DNA of 64,000 nucleotides, taken from the NCBI GenBank assembly GCA_025677815.1, contig JAIXMP010000060.1, positions 62,001 to 126,000 of the forward strand, written 5' to 3'. The position numbers and the translations under genes were made by a program. Below the pieces are notes generated by a model. That model saw only the letters and a list, made by a program, of their open reading frames with translations, ran no database searches and was not told where the DNA came from. The DNA is from Phascolomyces articulosus. Lineage: Eukaryota > Mucoromycota > Mucoromycetes > Mucorales > Lichtheimiaceae. Of this stretch, positions 1 through 12,423 are shown piece after piece (the first letter of the stretch is position 1; every line of letters begins with the position of its first letter).

Positions 1-1978
1 CGTGGTGTCTATGTTTCAGAACCTTCTGGCAGTAAGTTTTTGTAATAATGATTTTTCTTTTTTTATATTACAGGAAAAAACTAAAAAAAAAATTGTGGGA
101 AATGTTTATAGTGTTTAGATTGGATGGACCTGATAATGGTTGGATTATTAAATCAGTGGATGATAAGGATACACCCAACTTGGATGCATTTATCGAAGTA
201 ATGAAAGGAATTCCTGATCGTGCACGCGTCCCTATTGTCTATTATTCCATTGCAGACACACATACAATTCTGGTATCTGTTGTTCAAGTGGATCGTCATT
301 GGTCTGGTTTCCGTTTAGCACAACGTAATGACAAGACAGGTCTTTGGGACTTTACAGATTATGGAGACCCTATCCCACCTCGCCCTATTGAACCTTCGAC
401 GAAACGGTTTATCGAATTGGATGAAAGCGTGGGTGCATGTAAAGAGTTAATTCGTTGCTTAGTCAAAGTTAGTTACTATATGCCTTGTCGATTGGATGGT
501 TTTCCACGTAATCGTAAATTGGGTGCAGGTGTTGTGATTGATAAGGAGCGGGGATTTGTGGTGGTAGCGCGTAGTATTGTTCCTACAGCAATGGGTGATT
601 TGACAATCACTGTGGCTGATTCATTGGTTATTCCTGGCAAAGTGATTGTAAGTGATAAATATGCTCTATTTTTTTTTTTTTTGATTTATGTATATAGTGA
701 CATGATATTTTTGTTCTAATATTCATAAATACATTGGTATACATTATAGTATCTTCATCCAACTCATAATTTTGCCATTGTCAAATATGATCCTAAACTT
801 ATTGGTGATACCAATGTTTTGAGTGCACCATTGAGTGACAAGACATTGGAACAAGGTCATAAAGTCACATTGGTAGCTCATAACCATAATCAGCGACCTG
901 TTTGTCTCAGTACAGTTGTCACTGATATTACATGTGTGACCATTCCACATAACGGCGTAAGTTGTGTAACAAATGCATGCATTATGTTTTATTTATGAAA
1001 CCTAAACTTTTTTAAAAATTCTAGACACCCCGATTCCGAGGTATCAACCAAGATGGTATTACTTTGGATACACCTTTAGCACTTCAATGTTCTTCTGGTT
1101 TACTTGCATCCGAAGATGGCAAAGTTCAAGGATTATGGTTAAGTTATTTAGGAGAAAGGAACATGAATGGTCATGATAATGAATATCATTTAGGTCTTCA
1201 TATCTCCACTATTCTCCCTGTATTGGAACGCTTACAACAAAACAAACCTGTGGAACTTCGCAGTCTTGATATTGAATTAATGCCTGTACAAATGGCTCAA
1301 GCTTCTGCCATGGGTATGTCTGACGAATGGATTCGTAAAGTACAAGATGCCAATCATGCCAAACATCAAGTATTTATGATTCGACGCACCGAAGCCTGTA
1401 GTGAAAGTCGCAACGTATTAAAAGAATTGGATTTAATTTTGGCCATCAACAACAAAGTGATTACACGAATGTATGAATTGGATGTACAATATGAAGCTGA
1501 AGAATTGGAAATGACGATTTTGAGACAAAAGAAAGAAATGACAGTTCGTGTCAAAACCACACCTGTTTCGGGAGCTGGTACCAATCGTTTGGTATTTTGG
1601 GGAGGTGCTGTTTTACAAGAACCTCACAAGGCCGTATTGCAACAAAGTAAAACATTACCTTCCAAGATTTATATTTCGGCACGATCCAAAGGATCACCTG
1701 CTTTCATGTATGGTTTAGTACCTACCAATTGGGTCACACATATTAATGCAGTTCAAGTTGTAACACTGGATGATTTGATTCAAGCAGTCAAGGATATTCC
1801 GGATAATACTTATGTCCGTGTAAGATGCGTTAGTTTTGATAATGTTCCTATGATGCTTTCAGTCAAGATGGTCAATCATTATTTCCCATTGGTAGATATG
1901 GTCATGGATCCAAAGGAAGAATGTGGATGGAAAAAGCAAACGGTGAATATTACTACAAAGGCTAGTTCGTCAACATAA
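1..1978 (+). CDS. NMA111: Nma111-type HtrA/PDZ serine protease, 3' part
   Basis: Partial gene, cut by the left edge. Four exons fit in frame: 1-31, 112-647, 750-956, 1025-1978, all with GT-AG introns, giving the last 575 residues. Motifs typical of the Nma111 family include GWIIKSVDD followed by TPNLDAF (a PDZ domain at the start of exon 2), DRHW, NDETGLWDF-like NDKTGLWDF, ITVADS, and a C-terminal PDZ-like stretch around NWVTHINAVQVVTLDDL. The family has two HtrA-like halves over roughly 1000 residues; the catalytic triad half lies outside the window, so activity cannot be judged here. Known members are nuclear serine proteases linked to apoptosis-like death and lipid homeostasis. The frame is open to a TAA at 1976-1978. 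The next gene, on the same strand, starts 255 bp downstream. Identification is strong; the splice sites of the first short exon are inferred from the frame and family alignment. Confidence 0.92.
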
Positions 1979-2233
1979 AAAAAAATTATGCATATCTATT
2001 TTGATGCATGATTGCATCTCTCCCTTTTTTTTCTCTCTCTCTCATTTGTTTGTTGTAAATTTAGATACTCTTATTTTTTTTTTTTATAAATCTTTGTTAT
2101 TTTATATAAATATTTTCAAAAAAAAAAAAGGTTATTCTTTTGCTTCTTTTTCTTTGGACTTGTTCTTTTTTTTAACCTTTTTCTTCTTTTTCTTCTTCTT
2201 CTTCTCTTTGGGGTAAAAAAAAGGACATATAAA

Positions 2234-3357
2234 ATGGATACAAAGTCCTCCTCATCCTCTTCTATGGCTACTACAAGAACGGCCCCTAGTACTATAACAC
2301 ATCGTTTAAGCACCATCAAAAAATCCATCAAACTATGTGTAAAACTGAGTCTAGTAGGTTTTCTGATCTATATGATATTTCAAATGATTCAAATTCAACG
2401 TCATGGGAGTGAATTTCAAGTAAAAACCCAAGAAGAATGGATAAAGTTATTGCAACAACATCCATATCAGCAACCTACTGCATCTGACTTACGTGGTCCT
2501 TGTCCAGCACTGAATACTTTGGCCAATCATGGATTTTTACCTCGTGATGGACGTAACATTACCCAACCCCAATTATTTGAGGCCGCTGTTATCTTAGGGA
2601 TGCCACCCTTTTTTGCCCATTTTGTTTCCAAACTTCCTTATACCAAATTTAAACAGTTACATCCATCGGATGGTATCCATTCTTATCTACGACCTTTAAA
2701 AGTGGTTCATCTAGGACAATTTGGAATTCATAATGCAGTAGAACATGATGTTTCACTCAGTCGTCATGATGCACATTTACCCCCTTTTAGTACGATTCAA
2801 TTTATACCAGAACGATTTGAACAGATGATTCAGTTGGCAAGAAAACGAGCAGAACAAAAAACGAAGAGTCATAGTGATAATACGAAAAAGAAAGTCAATA
2901 ACAAGAAGAAGGATGATCAACAGGAACAAGAAAAAGGATTGTATATTGTGGATAAAGATGTATATGATCATCGTAAATTATGTTGGCTAGAATCAATTCG
3001 TGATAATCCATATTTTGCAATGGGTTTAACTAATCAGGTAAATAGATTTGAACTCACCTATATAAAAAAAACCACCATACTCTCTCTATATTCTTTTTTT
3101 TTTTGATTTTATATTAATGATATTTATAATAGTTGTCCGTGACGTTTGAAACCGTAGCATTATTGGAAATTTTGGGACATAAATCAATTATTCATGAAGA
3201 TCATTTACGTTCATTTTTTGAAGAAGAAAAAATACCAAAAGATTGGTATCCATGCCCTCCACGTACATTACCTCTTTTCAAAAAGATTTGGAAAAGTTTT
3301 CGAGGTGTTCAAAAGAGTGAAGCTACTTTACCAAGGGATCCACCAGAAAATGATTAA
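2234..3357 (+). CDS. Membrane-anchored heme-thiolate peroxidase (chloroperoxidase/peroxygenase family)
   Basis: Two exons, 2234-3037 and 3133-3357, give 342 residues. The sequence shows a Ser/Thr-rich N-terminus, one hydrophobic segment at about residues 34-54 preceded by lysines, then the family signature: GPCPALNTLANHG with the heme-ligating Cys90 in a PCP motif, and EHDVSLSR at residues 170-177 matching the E-H-D-x-S-x-x-R metal and acid-base site. Family knowledge: these enzymes use hydrogen peroxide to halogenate or oxygenate organic substrates. I infer a type II signal anchor with a lumenal or extracellular catalytic domain. Odd point: a lysine-rich low-complexity insert at about residues 204-231 separates the active-site half from the last helices. 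The start ATG is the first in frame and is preceded by a poly-pyrimidine-rich leader. Exact class (chloroperoxidase or unspecific peroxygenase) cannot be told from motifs alone. Confidence 0.85.
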
Positions 3358-3642
3358 AATCAATGGGTTTCTTTTTTTTCTCCCATCCTCCCTCCCCCAC
3401 CCAACCTAAGTAAATTTATGTTTTTATTATTTTTCTATTATATATTTCATATCTATGTTTCATTATTATTAATAAAATGGATAAATAAATTTCAAAACGC
3501 GTTTATAATTTAATTGAAGACGCGTCGTTCTCTCCCCCTCCCCTTTTTTTTCTTCACGCGAGTTTGAATACTCTGGCATATATATATATATATATATATA
3601 TCTTTTTTTCTTGAATCTCGTACAAAAATAACAATAATAATA

Positions 3643-5457
3643 ATGGAACAACAGCTTAATATAACCGTACTTCAAGAACAACGTCCTGTAAGAATGAAAA
3701 ATTCTCTTGAAAATTTACATTATACAAGACATTGACGAATGATCTTTTATTAATTGATCGCGCACTTGCAAAAAAAAAACTTTTTTTTTATTAGGTCACT
3801 TATAAATCACTAGCACGACAACAAGGTATTCATGTGAATGAAGCTAAACGGTAAAGTTTTATTGTGGAATTGAATTGAAAAAAAAAAGGAGTGAGGGAGG
3901 GATCATGTTTCGCTATATATCATGTACTTAACTTTCACTTTTATGTATAAATAGAGTGTTAAACGATTATGCACAAAGTACTCCAAACGTACATGCTATC
4001 TATTGTATTACTGGTCGTTTAACAGCTGATGGCGATACTACACGAGAAACCATTCGACTTGTTAAAAACCAAGATCTTGAAGGTTGATAATATATATATG
4101 TGTGTGTGGTTGCGGTAGCAAAGAGGCATAAACTAAATTCTTTTTTTTATTTCATTTCAGAAACCAAGAAACAATTTCGTGATGTGACAGGGATTCATGT
4201 TTATAGTGTAGTTCCCTATGATCCAAAGGTAATAAGAACATATAACAAGTTTAAAAATAGATATATATATTCTAATACAATCATATAGGATTTATCCATA
4301 TTAATTGATGCGAATGGAGATATTCCTTATCTTACCATCCAAGATCGTGTAAAGTAAGTCTCATTTAAAAAGAAAAAAAAACATACGAAAAAAAAAAAGT
4401 TTTAATTTTTTTATCTTGTTTTATTTTTCAGATGTGGTGTATTTGGATGCGTTCAAGCATTGACACCTAAACCATTGAAACAAACACAACCTACTACAAC
4501 TACTCATTCTCAACAACAAAAACCATCTACAACTTCTAAACCAACTATTAAAAATGAACCATCAACAACAACAACAACAGAAAAGACGACGACAAAGAAA
4601 TCGACAATTCCAAATAAAAGAAAAGGCACTTTATCATTTGAAAAACATGCAAAGAAATCACCTAATCCTACGACTACCACTACAACTACTAGTTCTCCAT
4701 CTACACCAGTAAAAGCAACAACACCAGGTTTGTATTTCAATCTTATTATCAAAAAAAAATTAGCTTATCTAATGTGTTTTGGTTTGGGATGAATGGAATA
4801 TATATAATTAGAAAAAAAACAACCAGTACCTGAACCCAAAAAACCTAGTTTGACGGCAGAAGATATTTTTTCAGAAGATGAAGATATGGCTGAACCTAGT
4901 CCTCTACGTAATCAACCAGCTGTTGATGTAGAAGATGATCCAATGGAAATGGATGAACCATTAGAAGAAGAACAAGTGGAAGAAAAAGATGTGATGTTGG
5001 ATCAAGAAGGTATGTATATAAAAGACTTTAAAAAAACATCCGCCTTACTTATATATCTATTATTTAGATGAAGAACCAGTACCAATTTCCTCTTCTAAAC
5101 CAAATCCAAGTCAAAAGAGACGACGAAAGGTGATGAAGAAGAAACATTATACAAATGAACGTGGATTTTTAGGTAAAAAAAATGTTTAAATGATAAAGCT
5201 ATACACTTGTTCCATTTCCTCATTTAAACTGACCAAAAAAAAAAAAAACAAAAAACAAAAAAAATATAGTGACTGAAGATGTAGAGGAATATGAAACGAT
5301 GGATGAGGATGAAGAAATAGAGACAACATCTCAAAATAATAATATCGAAAAACAACAATCACAAAATAAATCGCCTTCTTCTACTCCAAAGAAATCTGGA
5401 ACAAAGAAATCACAAGGCGAACAAAGAAACTTGCTTAGTTTCTGGGGGAAAAAGTAA
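3643..5457 (+). CDS. POLD3: DNA polymerase delta subunit 3 (POLD3/Cdc27/Pol32 type)
   Basis: Nine exons join in one frame to 382 residues: 3643-3687, 3795-3850, 3955-4082, 4161-4228, 4289-4353, 4432-4727, 4812-5009, 5068-5172, 5270-5457. The N-terminal part carries VTYKSLARQQGIHVNEAKR, AIYCITGRL and FRDVTGIHVYSV, the winged-helix region that binds the POLD2/Cdc1 subunit. The middle is a low-complexity Thr/Pro/Lys linker and an acidic stretch. RKVMKKKHYTNERGF followed by VTEDVEEYE matches the conserved late motif. The protein ends QRNLLSFWGKK, a PCNA-interacting box (Q372, L375, F378, W379). The role is processive lagging-strand synthesis and translesion synthesis in the nucleus. Two introns use less common donors (GTTGAT at 4083 and GTTTGT at 4728), forced by the frame. 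The ATG gives the family N-terminus directly. Confidence 0.93.
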
Positions 5458-6805
5458 TTACACTTTAATATCAATAAATCATCTCTAATACATAAATATA
5501 TAATATGGACTCTTTTTTTTTATTTTTATAACTTTTTTTATGTTGCTCAAATATTTTGAATATATATATATATCCAATCATTATTTTAAAAACTACTTCT
5601 TCTCTATTGGAGAATTTCCACTCTGCTCATCTATAACGCATTTATCATTGACTAAATGGATTATATATAACTAACCAATACTGATAAGTGATTTAAAAAA
5701 AGAGTGGGGGGGAGGTGAATTGGTATAGAATATAATAGTATTTTTAAATTTCATTCTATCCCGAATCCTATTTTGACATTTGACAGCTTCGATCCGAATT
5801 GATAACACTTGGCTATTTTTATACATATTTTTATCACAAATGATAGGAAAGCAATTTTTTTTATAATATATAAATGACACCGATTTTTTTATTTATTTTA
5901 TTTTTGAGATAAGGGTATATTGATGAAGTATCCTATTAATTATATATAATTCTTCTTCGGATCCAGATTCCGTGTACCCGGATATATTCTTCTCTCTTTA
6001 TATTTGTTGTGGTCTTTCACGTTTTTCTATTTATTTATTCTGTAATATATAAAATGGCCAAATAAACAGTGATAATTCCATTTGGAAATCCATGAAGACG
6101 TAACACACAAAGAATCCAATTCTTTCCTTTTTTTCTCTTGGTACCTCTCATTCATTTCCCCCCCCCAACAAACTATTCTTTTTTGCCATTTTTGTTTGTT
6201 ATCGATTCATGAAAGAACAAAGTGGCAAAAAGATGCAATCCATAGTTATGGGCTTAAAAGTAAACAATGGAGAAAGGACAAGAAAAAAAAACATATATTT
6301 TTTTCAAGGGTGTTAGTGAATTATTTATGAATAATTTGAATATATATATACATCAATTCATTCTATCCTCTTTGTATGTATATTATCATCATGAAAAATA
6401 AAAACCCAATGATATATATGAAAAAGAATTAAGTGTGTACATGTATGAAAAAAACATTAGTCCAATGAAATCTTTTTTTTTTGTGCATAACGGTAATAAG
6501 TATATAAAAACAGGACCGGAGTTATTAATGTTTTGGGGATTGCGTGTTAAAATTACCTTGAAATAATTTCTAATAAGGGCAAATAAGCTGCAAATAACAC
6601 ACGGTGAATAACGCCCACACCCTCTCAACTTGAGAAAAAAAAAGTGTAAGTTTTATTTTTTTTTATAACAATCTCTTGATGAAACCAGATTAGATATACT
6701 TTTATATAATGTTTAATGATAAAACATTAATAAAAATGATTCTATGATACAGTTGTTTTCTTATAGATCAAAAAAAACACGCACACGCACACACAGACAC
6801 ACATA
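5458..6805. other. Intergenic, no gene seen
   Basis: The stretch between the polymerase subunit and the prolyl isomerase holds A/T homopolymers, TA runs, a short C run near 6160 and a GA run at about 6866 just beyond it. Open frames here are short, lack family motifs and run through homopolymers. It should contain the 3' end of the upstream gene and the promoter of the downstream one. No TATA box stands out. Confidence 0.6.
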
Positions 6806-7469
6806 ATGGTAATAAAAGGAGTTTATTTTTTGATTATGAATTTATATCAATCATCCATTGAAAAGAGAGAGAGAGAGAGAGAGATTGTTAACATGTTAAA
6901 AAACCCCATAATTGAATAGGAATTACCAGCGAATTGGGTTATACGTCATTCACGTACCTATAATAAAGATTATTTTTTTAATACCGTTACCAAGGAAAGT
7001 CAATGGGAAATGCCTGTTGCCAATGATACAGAAAGAGTACGTGTGAGTCATTTGCTTGTAAAGCATGCTGGATCTAGAAGACCATCTTCATGGCGAGAGG
7101 TAAATATTAAATACTCTCTATTCTAAAAAGAAAAAGAGATCTGTCTATCTATCTATCTATCTATATAAATGACAATTTTTTTTAAAAAAAAAATCTATAT
7201 AGGAAAATATTACACGAAGCAAAGATGAAGCATTTGATATCTTGAAAGAATATCAACGTAAAATTGAACAAGGTGAAGAAACATTATCAGCATTAGCCAC
7301 GAATTATTCGGATTGTTCAAGTGCAAAAAGAGGAGGAGATTTAGGACATTTTGAACGTGGTCAAATGCAAAAACCATTTGAGGATGCTGCTTTTGCTCTT
7401 CAAGTAGGTGAATTGAGTACACCTGTATGGACAGATAGTGGTGTTCATTTAATTCTTAGAACAGCTTAA
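6806..7469 (+). CDS. ESS1: Pin1/Ess1 peptidyl-prolyl cis-trans isomerase
   Basis: Three exons give 149 residues: 6806-6808 (the ATG only), 6920-7099 and 7203-7469. A WW domain occupies residues 3-33 (W7, the aromatic YFF, W30, and the phosphate-binding S12-R13). The parvulin domain follows, with SHLLVKHAG, the basic RRPSSWR patch, the catalytic [25 protein letters not shown] and [11 protein letters not shown]. All key residues of the family are present. The enzyme isomerises phospho-Ser/Thr-Pro bonds, classically in the RNA polymerase II tail, in the nucleus. The first exon is inferred: ATG at 6806 is followed at once by GTAATA, and splicing to the AG at 6918-6919 gives M-E-L-P, the family start; no other in-frame ATG lies upstream of the WW domain without a stop. 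Exons 2 and 3 are certain. Confidence 0.93.
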
Positions 7470-8878
7470 AAAAAACATCCCCAATATATATATATATTGT
7501 TACATCCCACCCACCCACCCACCCATTTTTTTTCTCTTTCAATATAAATATATTGTTGTTGTTTTTTTTAAAAAAAGAAACGGAATTCACGTTTTCTAAA
7601 TTGAATTACGTAGAAATATAAGTTTGTATTGTACATCAAATTCTTTCATTTATTTACTACAACTTTTTTTTTATAAAAAAAAGTGATAATATTTGGGGTG
7701 CGGAGGAAAGATTTATAGTTTAAGGAGTTTTTAGTGAAAGAAGGAAAAAAAAAAAAGGAGAAAAGAAGGTGGCGCATAGAATTGGATATGAATTGTGGGG
7801 GGGGAAGGTAGGGTTAAAGCAGTGTTTTTGGGGCTGTCAAAAAAAAAAGTATTATTCAATGATGAACGGAATCGGTGCCGATTCGTCCTTTCAGTAAAAA
7901 AAAAAAAACAGTTGAAAAGGTGTTTTTCTTTATTCAAGTATTACGTATATAGTAAGGAGATCAAATCATATTTTATATAGAATTAATACACACAAATGTG
8001 TGCCACGTTCTTCAATAAGAAGATGAACAGACCATGTTTTTTATATATAAAAGATACGGCCCGAGGTTATCCGAGAACGATTACAAGTGCTTTCTTCGTT
8101 AGCTTAATAATGGGATAAAATGATGATGTTTATTATGCTAAGCCCTTTGACAAGCGATCTCTTTATATATAAAAAAAACTTGTTTTTTTTGTGTGTGTGA
8201 TCGTGAGAAAGAATTATCCATCATCTGATTATTATTTCATTTTATAACAACTATTTTGTTCAAAGTTAAAAATATTATTAAAAAAAAAAGATTTTTCTTA
8301 TTATATAAAACAGTCATATTAAACACAATGAAAAAAGAGAAAAAGTTTGTACAAAATAAAATAAAATAAAAAGATGATGGTCCAAAGTAGAAATAAGAAG
8401 AACGAAAGGGGGAGTTGAAAGAAAAAAAAAGTGTTTTTTTTAAAAAAAAACTATGTGCAATAAGAAAAAAAAAGGGGGGAGGAGGTAGTAGTAGTGAAAT
8501 AGAATAGTAGAGAAACATATGAACATAAAGATTATAAATAATTGGGAGGGTATATATATGAGAGAGAGTAAGAAGAAGAAGAGGAGGAGGAGTGGTAGTA
8601 GTAGTTGTATTGGTAATATAATAAAGAAAGTTATTTACATAATTGTTGTACACAAAATGGCATAGGTTATTTTTTTTCAATAAGAAAAAAGAGATAAGAG
8701 GAAGAATGATGATAAAAAAAAATGAAAAGAAATGTGACGAATGATGTATAATGATGATGAATGATGGATAATTGATGAAAAAAAAAACAATATATGATAA
8801 TAAGAACGAAAGCTTTTGGGTGAGAAAGGAAATTGGATTATAAAAAAAAAATGTGCGAGAAAAAAAAAGAGAGAGAGA
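7470..8878. other. Intergenic between two convergent genes
   Basis: This holds the 3' flanks of the plus-strand isomerase and the minus-strand bHLH gene. It contains a CCCA repeat near 7507-7525, many A and T runs, and GAA/GGA and GTA repeats around 8480-8610 that would lie in the bHLH 3' UTR. The longest frame is on the minus strand (8237-8680) but is a Leu/Phe/Pro product of simple repeats. No RNA gene was recognised. Confidence 0.6.
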
Positions 8879-10402
8879 TTATTGTCTTTGCCTAGGTCTT
8901 CTTGGTAAACTATCCATCTTGATAGGATGTTGATAATTTGGCATCATTTGTTGTTGTTGTTGCATAATACATTGAGAAGGAGGTTGTTGTTGTTGTTGTT
9001 GTGTATTATTTTTTGACATGACGACATAATCATTATGATTCATCATCATGGGCATAGAAAATTGTTGTTGTTGTGGTGATGGATAATGTTGTTGAAAATG
9101 AAATGATGGTTGTTGTTGTTGTTGTTCAGAAGTTGAATTATTCCAACCAATTGTATCAAAATCATCACTATCATCATCACTTTTTTCTTCATATAAAGAT
9201 TGTTGTGAAGATGAACCAATAGGGGAACACATTACTTCATTGGCACATACTTCCCATGGAATCATAGCATGTTGTTGCTGCGCATTTGAAATAATAGACA
9301 TAGAAGGTCCTACAACACTTGTAGTTGTTGTTGTTGACATACCCGTTGTTGTACTATTATTACAACTACTACTATTACCACTCAACATATCATAATCAAC
9401 AAGATTTTTTGATTGCATGGTAGGTGTTGGTGTAGTAGAAGTGGAAGAAGTAATGGATCCAGAATAAGGTTGATATTGTTGACTAGAATAATGGTGTTCT
9501 TCATCAGAAGAAATAGAAGCTACACTTGTTGTTTCTTGATCACGTCGTTTTCTTTTCTTGAGATCACGATACATACGTCGATTTTCACGCATCAAATGAT
9601 GAATTTGATGTTTATAACGTTCTTCTTTTAATAAAGTACTTCTTACTATATATATATATATATAAAGATAGATAAGTATATCATCTAAAAACCAACTTTA
9701 TTATTTTTTTTTAAAAAAAAGGTTCTTACCATATTCCAATGTGCGTTCAATAATAGTACCTTTAGAAGGTCTACGATCATTTTGTAAATTAGGTAAAGCA
9801 TGAGCTAATTGTTGAAATTTAGAATTCAAACTTTCACGTCGTGCACGTTCAATAGCATTATGTTCTGCTCTTCTTTCTGCTTTTGATTGAACTCTATTTG
9901 ATTTTTTGAGAATTTAGTTTTCTGGGGTTGAAAAATAAAGTCTATTACAATCAACTTTTTTTTTTAAAAAAAAAAACTTACTTTTTACCCGTAGGTGAAG
10001 AAGCTTCTTGTGGATGTTGTTGTTGATGTTGTTGTTGTTGAGCCATGACTATGATAAAAAGTATATATAAATATAAGTTTTCTCTTTCTCTCTTTTTTTT
10101 TTTTTGGATGATTATCATGATGATGATGATTTACCTGATTGAAAAACAGCAGCATGTTGCATATTCAATTGATGAAGATGTTGTTGTTGTGGATGAGAAG
10201 TAGGTACACCATTACCACCTGATGAGAATTGAAAACTTGGATATCCAAGTTGTTGTTGTTGTTGTTGAGATTCAGAAGAAGCTGCTGATGATGATGAAGA
10301 AGAAGCAAATCCATTCCTTTGGAATAGATTAGGATCAAATCCATTTGCTATAGCATTAGCATAGGTTTGTGCCATTAATTGTTGATTTTGATTAGGATCC
10401 AT
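8879..10402 (-). CDS. Glutamine-rich basic helix-loop-helix transcription factor
   Basis: Minus-strand gene of four exons: 10135-10402, 9982-10048, 9730-9893 and 8879-9645, joining to 421 residues. The bHLH domain spans about residues 116-167: RRAEHNAIERARRESLN is the basic region and helix 1, followed by LPNLQNDRRPSKGTIIERTL. The E-box contact triad H123, E127 and R131 is intact, so binding to CACGTG-type sites is predicted from family knowledge. Helix 2 runs into KEERYKHQIHHLMRENRRM, a likely zipper-like extension. The rest is low-complexity Gln, Ser and Thr with an acidic patch (DDDSDDFD), typical of activation regions. The acceptor of exon 3 was set at 9894-9895 because the alternative AG leads to a stop. 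The role is presumed nuclear regulation; the target genes are unknown. The upstream flank is about 5.5 kb without genes. Confidence 0.85.
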
Positions 10403-12392
10403 TCAAGATGATATTTGTTTTTTTTTGTGTGTGTGATTGGAGTAATTGATAATAATGATCACTATATTCTCTCAAGAAGAGGTATAAAGTAGTAGTAGTA
10501 GAAAGAAAAAAGAAAAAAAAAAGAGATTTGGGAAATAAAAAGTTAAAAAAAAGAGGGTTATTTTATATAAAATGGAATTTCTGAGTTTGAGAAATTATAT
10601 ATATAAAATGCACAGGACACACAACCCAGTGAGTAAGGAAGTCATGGGGTCCTAGCATGTAACATTCAATCAAATAGTAGTCAGTCGCCCGTGTCTTTTT
10701 GGGGGGTGGAGAGTCACCACCACTTTTTACTTTATTGAGGAAACAAGCCCTAATTTTACTTTTTTTTTTTTTCTTTACTATAAAACGTACACATAAATGT
10801 TTACTCTAGTCACAAAAAGACATCCTTTTAATTCTTACTGATCCTACAATAATAAACTTATTCGTGAAATAAAATAAAGTCATGAAGAGAAGAATTTAGA
10901 TGAGAGTCTGGAACTTTTTTTGTTTATTACTAGTTAGTTTAAGGATAACATTCATTTCCTCCACTCTTCTTTTACCTTTTATACTTTTTTTAACTGTCCT
11001 TGTAATGAATAATAGATGCAAGTTTTTTTTTTTCTCTTTGGGATGTATTCCGATAAACGAAGAACGATTGGTTCAAATCACGGAAGTAAAAAAAAAAAAA
11101 ATAACTCATCATTTCCGTTATAGTGGGATGAAATGGATAATGACGCCGAATGAGATAAATAATCCACTGTAGTACTTGCCAAGAGAGAGAGTGAGAGATC
11201 CATTTCTCCCACTCTTTTCTCTCCCCCCCCCCAAATCCCGGGTCGGTATAACTATATCGGGTGATCCGACTTTAGGATTTATGTGTTACGATTCAATGAG
11301 AAGAATTTTATATATATAACATGATATAGGCCATTTATTTATTTTTTTATTTTTTGATGGGATGAAATAAATGATTATAATTCTATTCTATCTTTATATA
11401 TAAAAATTAAAAAGAAAGAAAAGGACAAAAAAATATGTCATCATCATCATCATTCATCATCATCTGATAACATTTTTTAAAAAAAAGCCAATTTGTATTG
11501 TTTATCACAGAATAGTAAAAATAGTGATTGTTATTGTTGTTGTGAATATGTGCCACCTTTTTTTTTATTTTCAATCATAATAATGTGGCACACATATAGC
11601 AATGGTTTTTATTGAGAGAGAGAGAGAGAAAAGATGTAATGAATGATGTGATGTTTATCAAAAAAAAGAAAGCCCTAGGTATATAAGAAGGACGGCATCT
11701 CTTTTACCGATTTCGGATCACTGTTGTTTTTTTCTTTTTTATATAAACAAAAAAAAGACGCGTTAAAAAAATCATGGATATCATAGTAATAAATAAATGA
11801 GAGTTTAATAATAACTCTTTTTTTTATCCTCCCCACATATACACATACACAGCACATATAGAAATGGGTTTGGGAAAAATATCAATTATAGTTTTTTTTT
11901 TTGAATCACGCGTAAAAGGTCGATCTGAAAGAGAGGTTGTTGTGTGGATATATAACTTATGGAAAAACGTTTACAGACATACCCATGACCCCATTGACCT
12001 GTCTTTTTTAGAGTTAAATAAGTCGAGAATCCGACCATCCGATGACTTGTGTTACTTTTGGAGTGAGAAAACTTGAAGAGATCCCAGGAACTTTTTGAAA
12101 GTGTTACAAGAAAAAAAAAGATGCTGATGATTTGAAAGGCGATCTCTTTTTTTTTTTTCTGTTTCTATCATCATATATATATATATCATTCCAAAAAAGA
12201 GTTGATAAGAAAAGAAAGAGGGGATTTTTTTTTATCATGCAGTTTTCAAATTTGGATTATATATTTTTCACTTGGTATCTTGTTTTGGTAATCCTTTTTG
12301 TTTTACTTCAATATAAAGAAGAAGGGACTCAGCAAAAAAAACTGATTGTAGATATATATATATATATATAAATTTCAAGGGGTCTTCTTCTT

Positions 12393-12423
12393 GTTACTGT
12401 TACTGTTACTGTTACTGTTACTA
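12393..12423. repeat. GTTACT hexanucleotide microsatellite
   Basis: About five tandem units of GTTACT followed directly by a TA run. It is an uncommon unit length among the mono- and dinucleotide repeats around it. Confidence 0.9.

Noticed and set aside
4510..4752. Minus-strand valine-rich frame
   Set aside because: A shadow of the Thr-rich linker of the polymerase subunit.
8237..8680. 147-residue minus-strand open frame
   Set aside because: It is made of Phe/Leu/Pro/Thr runs translated from microsatellites and T runs in a 3' flank; no domain and no coding texture.
8879..9645. Reading the last exon of the bHLH gene as a separate bZIP gene (RENRRMYRDLKKRKRR)
   Set aside because: The preceding exon supplies a complete bHLH motif in matching phase, and the basic stretch lies after helix 2, not before a proper leucine zipper.
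11060..11085. tRNA-like B box GGTTCAAATC
   Set aside because: No acceptor-stem pairing or A box is found at the right distance.
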